Assembly: GCA_040752025.1 (NCBI GenBank)
Contig: JBFMFR010000024.1
Span: forward strand, 1 to 64,000
Reading direction: 5' to 3'
Length of the DNA: 64,000 nucleotides
From: JBFMFR01 sp040752025
Lineage (GTDB): Bacteria > Chloroflexota > Anaerolineae > Anaerolineales > UBA4823
The translations under genes and the position numbers were made by a program. Below, one piece after another: positions 1-9,880 of this stretch (position 1 is the first letter of the stretch; each line of letters starts with the position of its first letter). The notes under the pieces are model-generated. The model was not told where the DNA came from. It was given only the letters and a program-made list of their open reading frames with translations, and did no database searches.

Positions 1-1
1 C

Positions 2-103
2 GACGATCTGAAACGCAAGGTTCTGGCCTTCATCGAGTATTACAACCGTACCATGGCTAAACCGTTCAAATGGACCTACCAGGGCAGAGCCCTTTCTGCA
101 TAG
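2..103 (+). pseudogene. IS630-family transposase, C-terminal end (cut by window edge)
   Basis: The first 33 codons read an uninterrupted C-terminus with FIEYYNRTMAKPFKWTYQG, the characteristic tail of IS630-type DDE transposases (a conserved NRT..KPF.W.Y block follows the last catalytic Glu). Only the tail is visible, so I cannot say whether the element is intact. It stops one base before the end of the kelch gene on the other strand, which suggests that this insertion truncated that gene. Confidence 0.8.
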
Positions 104-772
104 CTATTTATGCCAAGATGTACTAGTGAGATCAAAACCGCCCGTCACCAAGACCCGCCCATTCACCAGCAGTGTGGCCGTATGATTCTCGCGCTCCACA
201 GCCAACGAGCCCGTGGCGCTCCAGGCGCCTGTGGCCGGGTCGTACAGCTCTGCACTGGATAGGACTTTGCTGTGGTTCCAGCCGCCCACCACCAACACCC
301 GACCATCCGCCAGCAATGTGGCCGTATGCCAGTAGCGCTTCGCAAACAGAGCACCCGCCGCGCTCCAGACGCCCGTGGCCGGATCGTACACTTCCGCACT
401 GGACAGGGCGCTGCTGCCGTCCCATCCGCCGACCACCAGCACTCGGCCATCCGGCAGCAGCGCAGCTGCATGGTAAACGCGGCGAGCAACCAGGGCGCCC
501 GTGGCGCTCCAAGTATTCGTTACCGGATTGTACAGCTCAGCGCTAGACAAGGCGCCGCCGATGCCATAACCGCCCACCACCAGCACTCGGCCATCCGGCA
601 GCAGCGTGGCCGTATGCCCGTCGCGCTTCGCAAGCAGAGCACCCGCCGCGCTCCAAGCGCCGTGCAGGGCGGCCTGGGCCGGGCGGGCCTGCACGGCGCT
701 GCCCAGCGTGACAGCCAGCAGGGTGAGAATCAAAATCGTCGACGAGATGGGGTGAGGTGCACGTTCTTTCAT
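104..772 (-). CDS. Secreted kelch-repeat protein, truncated at its C-terminus
   Basis: The 222-residue product has an N-terminal hydrophobic signal (STILILTLLAVTLGSA) and then about four near-identical 48-residue kelch units, each with HTATLLPDGRVLVVGG and SSAELYDPATG..W. Kelch units build beta-propellers that bind proteins or sugars; a full propeller needs 5-7 blades, so this one is too short. The last unit degenerates right after GGFDLTS, exactly where the IS630 sequence begins. I use the ATG at 772 rather than one ten codons upstream because AGGAGA lies 7 bases before it. The partner is unknown. Confidence 0.75.
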   Translation of the reverse strand: MKERAPHPISSTILILTLLAVTLGSAVQARPAQAALHGAWSAAGALLAKRDGHTATLLPDGRVLVVGGYGIGGALSSAELYNPVTNTWSATGALVARRVYHAAALLPDGRVLVVGGWDGSSALSSAEVYDPATGVWSAAGALFAKRYWHTATLLADGRVLVVGGWNHSKVLSSAELYDPATGAWSATGSLAVERENHTATLLVNGRVLVTGGFDLTSTSWHK

Positions 773-1031
773 GCTTGTTCTCCTGTTTAGGTTGTTGAGC
801 AATGAACCAGGGTAAACGGATGCCAGCAGTTCTTTTCCACACCTATAGCGGTAATACCCAATCGCGAAGCCACCGAATGCAATGAGTGAACAATCAGATT
901 ATCGCGCCACATTGCGTTTGATGCAATCCCCCTTCATATGGATTCTTGCAAGAAAAGCCTGTAACGCCTCGCCCAAATCGCTGTATACTTAAGGTGTGTG
1001 AAGCCACCTTTGAGCCAAAGGAGTGTGTGCA

Positions 1032-2057
1032 ATGGGTGAGAAAGGCGATGCGAAGTTTTATCTGTTTGGGCGCTGGCCGGTCGGCCGGCGGTTGATGATT
1101 ATCCTGGGGAGCGTGCTGCTGGTGGGCAGCCTGGCCGTGATGTGCCTGCTGGCGCTGTTCGGCCCGGCTGTTGGCAATACGTTCGAAAGCATCTCGAGTC
1201 ACGCGCCGATGGAGCTGCCCCGCGCCGCCTACGCCACCGAGGCAGCCGTGATGAAAACCGTTGAAGTGGAGAAAGTCGTCGAAGTAACGACCTACGCTTA
1301 CCCGGGGGCAGGCATGGGGCTGGTGTCCGACGGGGCGCCGGCCAACACGGAACGCCTGCTGGTGCGCCAGGGCGACATCCGCCTGCAGGTGGAGGACACG
1401 CTGGCGGCGCGGCAGTCGATCGAGGCGATGGTCAGCGAGATGGCCGGCGAGGGGGCCTTCGTCCTGTCTGCTTCGCAGTACGGCGGGCAGGAAGAGCGCT
1501 CGCCGGAGATATCGATCTCGATCCGCGTGCCGGCGCGGCGCTTCGACGAGGTGATGACGAAGCTGGCCGGGCTGGCGCGGCGGGTGATCGACCGCAGCGA
1601 GAGCGCCCAGGACGTGACGGCGGAATACGTGGACTTGCAGGCGCGCCTGAAGAGCCTGCAAACCGCCCGCGAGCGCCTGGAGAAGCTGATGGGCAGCGCC
1701 GCCACGACCAAGGAACTGCTGGAGGCCGAACAGCAGTTGACGCAGCGGGAGGCGGAGATCGAGTCGATCCAGGGGCGCATGAAGTACCTGGAAAGCGTGG
1801 CGGCGCTCTCGTTGATCAACATCACGCTGACGCCCTACCTGCCCAGCCAACCGCTGGAGAGCGGCTGGCAGCCGGCCGAAACCGCCCGCCGGGCGGTCGA
1901 CTCGCTGGTGGACAGCCTGCAGGGGTTTGTGGATTTTGTGATCTATTTCAGCATCGCCACGCTGCCCTGGCTGGTGGTGCTGGCGCTGGTGGTATTTATC
2001 GTTCTACGCCTGGTGATCCGGCGAAAAAAGCCCTCCAGCCCGCCTCCATCGGCATGA
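1032..2057 (+). CDS. DUF4349 membrane protein
   Basis: The 341-residue protein has a transmembrane helix at about 21-46, an extracytoplasmic domain with the DUF4349 pattern (RQGDIRLQVED, then SISIRVPARRFDEVM), a coiled coil at about 195-265 (EYVDLQARLKSLQTARERL) and a second transmembrane helix near 300-325 with a basic tail. Proteins of this family are membrane anchored and widespread in Gram-positive bacteria and Chloroflexota; their role is unknown. The ATG at 1032 is preferred over a GTG at 1023 because GGAG sits at a normal distance from it. It is convergent with the next gene. Confidence 0.85.
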   Translation: MGEKGDAKFYLFGRWPVGRRLMIILGSVLLVGSLAVMCLLALFGPAVGNTFESISSHAPMELPRAAYATEAAVMKTVEVEKVVEVTTYAYPGAGMGLVSDGAPANTERLLVRQGDIRLQVEDTLAARQSIEAMVSEMAGEGAFVLSASQYGGQEERSPEISISIRVPARRFDEVMTKLAGLARRVIDRSESAQDVTAEYVDLQARLKSLQTARERLEKLMGSAATTKELLEAEQQLTQREAEIESIQGRMKYLESVAALSLINITLTPYLPSQPLESGWQPAETARRAVDSLVDSLQGFVDFVIYFSIATLPWLVVLALVVFIVLRLVIRRKKPSSPPPSA

Positions 2058-2088
2058 GGAAGGCTGGAGAGGCAAGCGTTCAGTCTAT

Positions 2089-3942
2089 CTATGGGTCGAG
2101 CTCGGCGCCCTGGGTGGGAGTGAGGTCCCCGCCCATGTTGTTGTAGTTCATGGCGTTGCCCGGGTTGCGCGCACCCTGGGCGTTGGTGGGATCGGCGGGC
2201 GAGTCTTTGACATCGAAATCGCCATCCTTGCGCAGGTCCATCTCGTGGACCTTTTCGTGGAAGAGGGTCTGGTTGTCGTGATCTTTGCTATTATCCACGG
2301 CCACCTGGCCGTTGGGGGCGTAGGTGGTGCCCAGCGCCCCGCCGCGGATGGAGGGCACATAATAGACATTCTCGGTGGCAGCGCCGGAGTCGTAATAACC
2401 CAGCTTCTTGGCTTCGTTCAGATCGTCGTTATCGCCCTTGTCATTGTAATCGCCATCTTTGTTACGGTCGTAGCGGTCCAGGCCATCGTGGTCGGTGTCG
2501 ATCTTGCCCCAATCGGCGGCAGGGATCCAGGTGATGATGACGATGAAGTGCACGTAGAAGGGCAGCGAGCAGCTCTCGGCGTTCTTATCGAAATTCTCCT
2601 GGGCCTTGGCCACGTCGGCGTCGACCTGGGCCTGGGTGGCCGAACCCTGCACGATGTAAATGTGCATGAACAGGAACTTCAGGGGCTTGATCGAGAAAGG
2701 AAACCAGTTCCAGGCCGCATCATTGAACACGGATGGATACAGGATTTCACCGCCCGGCGGCTCTTCGTACAGGTGGAAGCTGTTGACCACAAGGTTTGAG
2801 TTGCTCGTGTCGCTGACGGCGGGCGTATTGAAAGTGATCTTGAAAGGCTCGAGCTCGCCGGTGGCCGCCCCGGGAGGCTGGTAAGCCACGGTAAAGTCGA
2901 TGTGGTTCACCAGGGCGGGGGTCTCGTCCAGGGTGCAAGTGACCAGGAATGCGCCGGAGGTGGCGTGGCAGCCATCGAAGACGATGCCGCTGTCCTTGGT
3001 ATATTCGATCTGCCCGGAGAGGGTCTTCCAGCCCGGCTGGCCGTAGGGAACTTGCACTTCTGTGAAAACATCGAAGAAGGACTCGGCCGGGAAGCCTTCA
3101 CCCGGTTCGCCCAGGGCGGTGCGCTTCTCCAGGATTAAGGGGGCGTAGCCCACGCCCATCACATCATTCGCCCCAGAAGGCAGGTGCGTGCAGGTGATAT
3201 CGGCGACGGCGTAGGCGCTGGCGCTGATGTCGGCTGCCAGGCTGTAGAAAGGCTGCTGCGGATCGGGCAGCAGCGGCCCGACTTCGATATCCGGATCGCT
3301 GGAAACGCAGGCGTAGTCGAGCGGGTTGGGATCGGGCACCGGGTTGAGGTATTCGTCGCGGCCGAGCAGGTGGACGGGGCCGTGGTGCGAACCGCTCAGC
3401 TCGACCAGCGAGACCGGCAGAGGGGTCACGGTGAGCAGGGCCTCGTCGGTCTCAGCCCATTTGTCCGGGGCCGATTCGATGTAGCCCAGGGCGCTGAGGT
3501 AATAATCGCCGCTGACCGTCGGCGCAAAGTCGCCCGTATAGACTCCATCGCCGTGCGAGAGCAGTTCGATCTCGTCGGCGAGCGTGCCGCTGCGGCCGCT
3601 GACCTGCGCGGACAGTTCCAGTGAGGCGAAGTAGGTAGGATCGCCGAACTCATCCCTGGTGGTGGCGGTGATCAAGACGGTCGTGCCGGCGGGCACCACG
3701 GCGTCGGCGGCCAGGCTGCTGCTGGATTTAACTCCGCTCGACTTGAGCGGCAATAAACTTAATTGCACCTGGGCCGGCAAGTTGGCCGAAAAGATGTAAC
3801 TGACCAGGGGGATAAAGACTTCCTCTTCCATAGCAGAACCTGGGGCCGGAGCGGCGCGCACGCTGTTGCTGACCAGCAACAGGCACACCAGCACCCACAT
3901 AACGGCGCGCTTCAAGATAGCCAGGGCTTTACGGATTCTCAT
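2089..3942 (-). CDS. Secreted protein with Ca-binding repeats and a C-terminal HExxH motif
   Basis: The 617-residue product has a signal peptide (about 8-30) followed directly by EEEVFIPLVS. The middle is made of beta-rich Ig/choice-of-anchor-like segments. An Asp-rich stretch at about 482-507 (DTDHDGLDRYDRNKDGDYND) matches calcium-binding thrombospondin-3/dockerin-like loops. Near the C-terminus HEKVHEMD (His562, Glu563, His566) is a zinc-metalloprotease HExxH motif, followed by NAMNYNNMGG, which could act as a Met-turn. A calcium-dependent secreted zinc protease is therefore possible, but no named peptidase family is recognised. Start chosen at the ATG at 3942, behind GGAGG. Confidence 0.65.
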   Translation of the reverse strand: MRIRKALAILKRAVMWVLVCLLLVSNSVRAAPAPGSAMEEEVFIPLVSYIFSANLPAQVQLSLLPLKSSGVKSSSSLAADAVVPAGTTVLITATTRDEFGDPTYFASLELSAQVSGRSGTLADEIELLSHGDGVYTGDFAPTVSGDYYLSALGYIESAPDKWAETDEALLTVTPLPVSLVELSGSHHGPVHLLGRDEYLNPVPDPNPLDYACVSSDPDIEVGPLLPDPQQPFYSLAADISASAYAVADITCTHLPSGANDVMGVGYAPLILEKRTALGEPGEGFPAESFFDVFTEVQVPYGQPGWKTLSGQIEYTKDSGIVFDGCHATSGAFLVTCTLDETPALVNHIDFTVAYQPPGAATGELEPFKITFNTPAVSDTSNSNLVVNSFHLYEEPPGGEILYPSVFNDAAWNWFPFSIKPLKFLFMHIYIVQGSATQAQVDADVAKAQENFDKNAESCSLPFYVHFIVIITWIPAADWGKIDTDHDGLDRYDRNKDGDYNDKGDNDDLNEAKKLGYYDSGAATENVYYVPSIRGGALGTTYAPNGQVAVDNSKDHDNQTLFHEKVHEMDLRKDGDFDVKDSPADPTNAQGARNPGNAMNYNNMGGDLTPTQGAELDP

Positions 3943-4239
3943 AGTTGCCTCCTTCTTTGTCCTTCCCACAACGAATCGGAAACTGCAGGGTGTAAGATCA
4001 AAAAGCCGGCAGCAATGCCACCCTGCACTTATCATAGCGAATTTTCGAACGGGAGTCAATCAAAATCGTGTCACAAGTGAATCAGGATATTTGTTATCTT
4101 GCTCCTGTCAACTTTTTGTGACATTATTGGATAGAATGGAGCGATTTTGCCAACGGATTTTTAGAACGGATGTTGCGCCAACAGTCATTGCAAGTTGATC
4201 CAATAATTCTCCCTTTCGATTTCTTCAGGAGTTATGAGC
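3943..4239. promoter_or_regulatory. Divergent intergenic region with an inverted repeat
   Basis: About 300 AT-rich bases separate two divergent secreted-protein genes. TGTCACAA at 4069-4076 and its exact reverse complement TTGTGACA at 4116-4123 form an inverted repeat about 40 bases apart, which could be a shared operator or a hairpin. A TAGAAT box at 4132 could be a -10 for the rightward gene, but no convincing -35 is seen. Confidence 0.35.
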
Positions 4240-7200
4240 ATGAAATCAAAACTTTTATGGATGCGAGTGCTAGTACGCATTGGGCTGGCGGTGATGGTCG
4301 TTCTACCGGCCGCAGCCGCCGGGCTGCCGCTGGGGAGCTTACAAATCGCCCAGGCCGCCCTGACTGAGTTGTTCATCTCGGAGTACGTTGAGGGCTCAAG
4401 CGACAATAAAGCCATTGAAATCTTCAATGGCACAGGCGCTGCCATCAACCTCGGCACTGGCGTGTACACGGTCCGGTTCTATCACAATGGGGCTTCCACA
4501 CCCAACTACACTGTTTCACTGGCAGGTACGGTTGCCAGCAATAACGTTTTCGTGCTGGCCCATCCAAGCGCGGTGCTGGGTATTACCCCCGATCAAACTT
4601 CCACCAGCTTACAGTTCAACGGTGATGACGCCATCGTGCTGCTCAAAAACGGCGTAGCGGTTGACTCGATCGGCCAGGTGGGCGTCGACCCCGGGACGGA
4701 ATGGGGCAGCGGGCTTACCAGCACCGCCGATAACACCCTGCGGCGCAAAGAGGCGGTTTGCCAGGGCGATCCGGTCTATAATGACGCCTTCGATCCCAGC
4801 GTCGAATGGGATGGCTACGCCCAGAACACCTTCGACGGCCTGGGCAGCCATACGGTAGCGTGCAGCACTCCGGTGCTGCCGCCCAGGATCAACGAATTCG
4901 TTTTCAACCACACCGGCGACGATACCAACGAATTCGTTGAAATCCTCGGCACGCCCAGCACAGATTATTCGGCCTACACGCTGCTGCAGATCGAAGGCGA
5001 CGCAAGCGCCAACCCGGGGCGGGTGGTCAGCGCGGCCAGCCTGGGCACCACTGCCGCCAGCGGCTACTGGAGCACCGGCTACCTGAGCGACGTGTACCAG
5101 AACGGCAGCAGCAGCCTGTTGCTGGTGGAGGGATTCAGCGGAGCGGTAGACGACGACCTGGACACCAACGACGACGGCACGCTGGAGAGCACACCCTGGA
5201 CGCTGCTGGTCGATGACGTGGCGATCAACGACGGCGGGGCCGGCGACCGGACTTACGCCAGCACCAGCCTGGCGAGCGGCTTCGACGGGGTCAATTACAC
5301 CCCCGGCGGGGCGTCGCGCATCCCGGATGGCAGCGACACAGACAGCGCCAGCGATTGGAAGCGCAACGACTTCGACGGCGAAGGCCTGCCCGGATTCAGC
5401 GGCACACCCGAACCTCCGGAAGCATACAACACGTCCGATGCCGTGAACCAGGCCGTCCCCGGGCAAGGCGCGCCCTTCTTCTCGGAATACGTGGAAGGCT
5501 CAAGCTACAACAAGGCACTGGAAATCTACAACGGCACTGGCGTGGACATCGATCTGGCAGCGGATGCATACACCATCCAGCTTTACCAAAATGGGTCTGA
5601 CACGCCCGACTACAACATTTCGTTGGCAGGCACACTGTACAATGGGAACGTTTTCATCCTGGCCCACCCGGACGCCGTCCTGGGCATCACCCCCGATCAG
5701 ACCTCCGGCAGCCTGTTGTTCAACGGCGACGACGCGGTTGTGCTGCTCAAGAACGGCAGCGTGATCGACTCGATCGGCCAGGTGGGCGACGACCCCGGTA
5801 CGGAATGGGGCAGCGGAGAAGCCAGCACAGCCGATAACACGCTGCGGCGCAAGGAAGCGGTGTGCCAGGGCGACCCGATCGCCGACGACAGCTTCGACCC
5901 GAGCGTGGAATGGGACGGCTATGCGCAGGACACCTTCGACGGACTGGGCAGCCACACTACGACGTGCGGCATGGACCTGCCGCCCAGCGTGGCGAGCACC
6001 ATGCCCGCCAACGGCGAGCTGAGCGTGGCGGTCAGCGCCAACGTGGTGGTCAACTTCAGCGAAGCGGTGACGGCCGGCGCTGGCTGGTACCAGATCGACT
6101 GCACGCTGAGCGGCGTGCACACCGCCACCCAGAGCGGCGGCCCGAGCAGCTTTACGCTCGACCCGGCGGCGGACTTCACCAACGGCGAAACCTGCACGGT
6201 GACGGTCTACGCCGCCCAGGTCAGCGACCAGGACGGCGCGCCTGACTCGATGAGCGCCGACTACGCCTGGAGCTTCAGCGTGGCGGTGGCCGGCGACCCG
6301 GATGCCTGCGGCGCGCCCTTCAACCCGATCTACGCCATCCAGGGCAGCGGGAGCGCCAGCCCCTATGTGGGACAGGTGGTCTCGGTGGAAGGCGTGGTGG
6401 TGGGCGATTTCCAGAACACGGTTTCCACTAAACTGTACGGCTTCTTCATCCAGGACCCCAGCGGGGACGGGGATACCAGCACCTCGGACGGCGTGTTCGT
6501 CTACGCTCCGACGGCCATGGACGTGCAGGCCGGCGACCTGGTGCGCCTGAAGGGCAGCGTGGTCGAATTTAACACACTGACCGAGATCCAATCGCTGACC
6601 CTGCTCAAGGTATGCAGCAGCGGCAACGGCATAGCTCCCGCGCCAGTCGTCCTGCCCGAAACAGTCAACAACGACCTGGAGCGCTACGAGGGCATGCTGG
6701 TGAGCTTCCCCGAGACGCTGACGGTGGCGCAGAACTACTTCCAGGGGCGCTACGGGCAGGTGACGCTGGGCTCGGAAGGGCGCATGTACCAGTCGAACAA
6801 CGGCAACGGCCTGAGCGATACCTGGGACTTGAACGCCCGGCGTTTGCTGGTGATGGATGACGGCTCGTCGGCCCAGAACCCCAACCCGATCCCCTACATC
6901 GGGCAGGACAACACGCTGCGCGCCGGCGACACGCTGGCCAACCTGACAGGGGTGATCGACTACGGGCTGATTTCTTCGGACGGAACGACGCGCGATTACC
7001 GCCTGCACCCCACGGTGGCGCCGAACATTACGCGGGTCAACGAACGCACGGCCGCGCCGGAAGCAGTGGGCGGCAACTTGAAAGTGGCCAGCTTCAACGT
7101 ACTGAATTACTTCACCACGATGAACTCGCGCGGCGCCGATAACGCCACCGAGTTCACCCGCCAGAAAACCAAGATCTTCGCCGCCCTGGCGGCGATGAAC

Positions 7201-9276
7201 GCCGACATCGTCGGGCTGATCGAAATCGAGAACAACGGCGCGACTGCGATCAGCGACCTGGTGACGGGGCTGAACGCGCTGGTGGGGGCGGGCACGTACA
7301 GCTACGTAATCGGCCCGGCCACCGGCTCGGACGCCATCCAGGTGGCGTTCATCTACAAACCCGGCGTGGTGCAACTGGTGGGCCCGGCGCAGAACTACCA
7401 GGTGGACCTGTGGGATTACACCGACCTGTTCAACCGCCCGGCGCTGGCGCAGACTTTCCGGCTGACCGCTAACAACCAAATCTTCACGCTGGTGGTCAAC
7501 CACTTCAAGTCCAAGGGCTGTGACGGCGCCACCGGCATCGACATGGACCAGGGCGACGGGCAGGGCTGCTACAACGGCCGGCGCGTGGCCCAGGCCACCG
7601 CCCTGCTGGACTTCATCGACCAGTTGAAGACCAGCAGCGGCGACGATGACGTGCTGGTGATCGGCGACCTGAACGCCTACGGCCAGGAAGACCCGATGCT
7701 GGCGCTGCTGCAGGGCGGCCTGCTGGACGAAGCCGCGGCGCACGTGCCGGCTGCCGAGCGCTATTCCTACATCTTCGACGGGCAGTCGGGCGAGCTGGAC
7801 CACGCCCTGGCGACCGGCGGGCTGCACCGCCAGGTGAACGACGTGACGATCTGGCACATCAACGCCGACGAGCCTTCGGTGATCGATTACAACACCGAGT
7901 TCAAGTCGCAAGACCTGTACACCCCCACCCCCTACCGGGCCTCCGACCACGACCCGGTGATGATCGGATTGAACTTGGGATCGGCTAACGCTTACGTTGA
8001 TGACAATGATCCGACATGCAGTGGGAACAGCCCATGCTACAGCAGCATCCAGGCGGCGATCAACACCGTCTCCGCCGGGCAGGCGGTGTACGTGTACGCC
8101 GGCAGCTACCCCGAAAACGTGAACCTGAACAAAGCCGTGACGGTGCACTGCCTGGGCGACGTGACCTTCCAGGGGCTGACCCAAAGCGACGGGGTGTTCG
8201 TGGCGCCCTTCGGGACGCTCTCGGCCAGCGGCGAGGTAAACATCAACGCCGGCATCTTCAACCACAACCGCGGCACGCTGGCCCTGACGGGCGCGGCGGC
8301 GCAGGCGCTCAACGGCATCTCCAGCCTGCGCCACCTGACGGTGGATAACAGCCTGGACGGCAGCCCGGCGGCAGCCCTGAGCGGCGACCTGTTCGTGGGT
8401 GGCACACTGACGCTGAGCGACGGCTGGCTGGCGCTGGGGGATTATCACCTGACCCTGGGCAGCATGGCCAGCACCAGCGGCGGCTCCGCCGACAGCATGG
8501 TGATCACCAACGGCACGGGTGAGCTGCGCAAAGCACTGCGCGAGTCCGACCCGGACCCCATCACGCTCCCGTTGGGCGACCTGAGCGGCACGGCAGAATA
8601 CTCACCTGCCTGGCTGGACTTCGACCTGATCAACGGCGCTGGCACGGTGGGGGCAGGCGTGATCGATACCTTCCACCCCTACAACACCTCCATGCCGCGC
8701 CTGTCGCGCTACTGGACGATCACTCAGAGCGGCCTGTCCAGCTTCACCTGCGATACGACTTTCTACTATACGCAAGCGGACGTAGAACTCGGCAGCGGGC
8801 AAAGCGAGAACGAGATCCACGGGGCGCACTTCAATGGCAGCTCCTGGACGGTTGGAGCGGTTGTCGATGAGATTGCCAACAGCTTCAGTCTGACTGTGAG
8901 CAGCTTCTCGGACTTCTCCGGCACGCCGCAGTCGCCCACCGCCATCTGGGTGAGCGATATCGCCGTCACCCCCGGCCCGGCCGAAGTGGACTTGAGCTGG
9001 AAGAGCCTGGCAGAAACCGGCGCGCAGGGGTACAACGTCTACCGCGCCAACAGCGAGCTGGGCGATCGCACGCTGCTCAACAGCGAGCTGATCGAGATCA
9101 TCCCCGGCGGGCTGCCCGGCACGCTCTACGGCTTCATCGATGAAAGCGCCACGCCGGGCGTGACCTACTTCTACTGGATCTACGTCCTGCTGGATGATGG
9201 CAGCAGTGTGCCCTATGGGCCCTACCAGGGCACGGCCAACTTCGCCCTGTACCTGCCGCTATCCGTGCAGCCGTAA
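4240..9276 (+). CDS. Large secreted lamin-tail / endonuclease-exonuclease-phosphatase protein (ExeM-like)
   Basis: About 1678 residues with a signal peptide. In order: a lamin-tail domain (LFISEYVEGSSDNKAIEIFNG, about 45-200), a diverged lamin-tail-like unit (about 220-395), a second close copy of the first (about 410-560), a Big_5 Ig-like domain (about 580-680), an OB-fold region (about 690-790), an EEP nuclease domain from KVASFNVLNYF (about 948) to the catalytic SDHDP (about 1237), a pectin-lyase-like start (SSIQAAINTVSAGQAVYVYAG), and a C-terminal Fn3-like domain ending YLPLSVQP. The LTD + OB + EEP arrangement is that of ExeM/NucH extracellular nucleases that degrade DNA outside the cell. 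The ATG at 4240 is chosen because AGGAG lies 8 bases upstream; an in-frame ATG at 4234 is too close to it. Confidence 0.88.
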   Translation: MKSKLLWMRVLVRIGLAVMVVLPAAAAGLPLGSLQIAQAALTELFISEYVEGSSDNKAIEIFNGTGAAINLGTGVYTVRFYHNGASTPNYTVSLAGTVASNNVFVLAHPSAVLGITPDQTSTSLQFNGDDAIVLLKNGVAVDSIGQVGVDPGTEWGSGLTSTADNTLRRKEAVCQGDPVYNDAFDPSVEWDGYAQNTFDGLGSHTVACSTPVLPPRINEFVFNHTGDDTNEFVEILGTPSTDYSAYTLLQIEGDASANPGRVVSAASLGTTAASGYWSTGYLSDVYQNGSSSLLLVEGFSGAVDDDLDTNDDGTLESTPWTLLVDDVAINDGGAGDRTYASTSLASGFDGVNYTPGGASRIPDGSDTDSASDWKRNDFDGEGLPGFSGTPEPPEAYNTSDAVNQAVPGQGAPFFSEYVEGSSYNKALEIYNGTGVDIDLAADAYTIQLYQNGSDTPDYNISLAGTLYNGNVFILAHPDAVLGITPDQTSGSLLFNGDDAVVLLKNGSVIDSIGQVGDDPGTEWGSGEASTADNTLRRKEAVCQGDPIADDSFDPSVEWDGYAQDTFDGLGSHTTTCGMDLPPSVASTMPANGELSVAVSANVVVNFSEAVTAGAGWYQIDCTLSGVHTATQSGGPSSFTLDPAADFTNGETCTVTVYAAQVSDQDGAPDSMSADYAWSFSVAVAGDPDACGAPFNPIYAIQGSGSASPYVGQVVSVEGVVVGDFQNTVSTKLYGFFIQDPSGDGDTSTSDGVFVYAPTAMDVQAGDLVRLKGSVVEFNTLTEIQSLTLLKVCSSGNGIAPAPVVLPETVNNDLERYEGMLVSFPETLTVAQNYFQGRYGQVTLGSEGRMYQSNNGNGLSDTWDLNARRLLVMDDGSSAQNPNPIPYIGQDNTLRAGDTLANLTGVIDYGLISSDGTTRDYRLHPTVAPNITRVNERTAAPEAVGGNLKVASFNVLNYFTTMNSRGADNATEFTRQKTKIFAALAAMNADIVGLIEIENNGATAISDLVTGLNALVGAGTYSYVIGPATGSDAIQVAFIYKPGVVQLVGPAQNYQVDLWDYTDLFNRPALAQTFRLTANNQIFTLVVNHFKSKGCDGATGIDMDQGDGQGCYNGRRVAQATALLDFIDQLKTSSGDDDVLVIGDLNAYGQEDPMLALLQGGLLDEAAAHVPAAERYSYIFDGQSGELDHALATGGLHRQVNDVTIWHINADEPSVIDYNTEFKSQDLYTPTPYRASDHDPVMIGLNLGSANAYVDDNDPTCSGNSPCYSSIQAAINTVSAGQAVYVYAGSYPENVNLNKAVTVHCLGDVTFQGLTQSDGVFVAPFGTLSASGEVNINAGIFNHNRGTLALTGAAAQALNGISSLRHLTVDNSLDGSPAAALSGDLFVGGTLTLSDGWLALGDYHLTLGSMASTSGGSADSMVITNGTGELRKALRESDPDPITLPLGDLSGTAEYSPAWLDFDLINGAGTVGAGVIDTFHPYNTSMPRLSRYWTITQSGLSSFTCDTTFYYTQADVELGSGQSENEIHGAHFNGSSWTVGAVVDEIANSFSLTVSSFSDFSGTPQSPTAIWVSDIAVTPGPAEVDLSWKSLAETGAQGYNVYRANSELGDRTLLNSELIEIIPGGLPGTLYGFIDESATPGVTYFYWIYVLLDDGSSVPYGPYQGTANFALYLPLSVQP

Positions 9277-9282
9277 CCCTTT

Positions 9283-9696
9283 TCAGTCTTCCACACGCCG
9301 CCGTAAGCGTTTCACATCGCTGCGGCGGCGTTTGCTTTCCAGGCGCGCCTGGCGGGCTGCCTGGCTGGGGCGCGTCGGGCGACGCGGGCGAGGTTTGCGC
9401 GCCGCCTGGCGGATCAGCTCCACCAGGCGTTGCAGGGCGTCCTCGCGGTTCTGCTCCTGGGTGCGGTAGCGCCCGGCTTCGATGAGCAGGAAGCCGTCTT
9501 CGGTCAGGCGCTTGCCGGCCAGCCTGACCAGCCGGGCGCGCACGTCTTCGGGCAGGGCCGCAGACTGCACATCGAAGCGCAACTGGGCTTTGGTGGCGAC
9601 TTTGTTCACGTTCTGCCCGCCCGGGCCGGAAGACTGGACAAAACGCACCTGGATGTGGGATTCGTCGATGGCGAGTTGGTCGGTAATTGCGATCAT
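9283..9696 (-). CDS. arfB: Alternative ribosome-rescue factor ArfB (YaeJ/ICT1 family)
   Basis: The 137-residue protein carries the class I release-factor GGQ motif at residues 26-28 within RFVQSSGPGGQNVNKV, which hydrolyses peptidyl-tRNA in the ribosomal P site, and a strongly basic C-terminal tail (RKPRPRRPTRPSQ to the end) that in ArfB inserts into the empty mRNA channel. It lacks codon-recognition domains, as expected for a stop-codon-independent rescue factor. It is convergent with the nuclease gene (6 bases between the stop codons). Confidence 0.93.
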   Translation of the reverse strand: MIAITDQLAIDESHIQVRFVQSSGPGGQNVNKVATKAQLRFDVQSAALPEDVRARLVRLAGKRLTEDGFLLIEAGRYRTQEQNREDALQRLVELIRQAARKPRPRRPTRPSQAARQARLESKRRRSDVKRLRRRVED

Positions 9697-9704
9697 GGAA
9701 ACTC

Positions 9705-9880
9705 TTTTTTAACACGGAGAGCACGGAGTCAACGCGGAGAACGCGGAGTTTTTCTTATTTGTATCTGCTCTAGTGCTCTTAAAAATAACAGAGAAGTATT
9801 TTGCTCCGTGAACTCCGTGGTTCTTCTCAGTGCTCTCCGTGTTTTTGTTTTTTGCTCTGTGAACTCCGTGTTGAGATTCA
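9705..9880. repeat. Dispersed ACACGGAGAGCACGGAG-type repeat
   Basis: A 175-base low-complexity element made of near-repeats of CACGGAG / AACGCGGAG on one side and CTCCGTGAACTCCGTGG / CTCTCCGTGTT on the other. Related copies lie at 59918-60016 and 61937-61995. Such 'Chronicle-of-CGGAG' style repeats occur dispersed in many environmental genomes. It fills the gap between arfB and the GGDEF gene. Confidence 0.8.

Noticed and set aside
5500..8448. Long open frame on the minus strand opposite the nuclease gene
   Set aside because: Composition (Val/Arg/His-rich, no domains) is the usual shadow of a GC-rich gene; the plus strand encodes clear domains.
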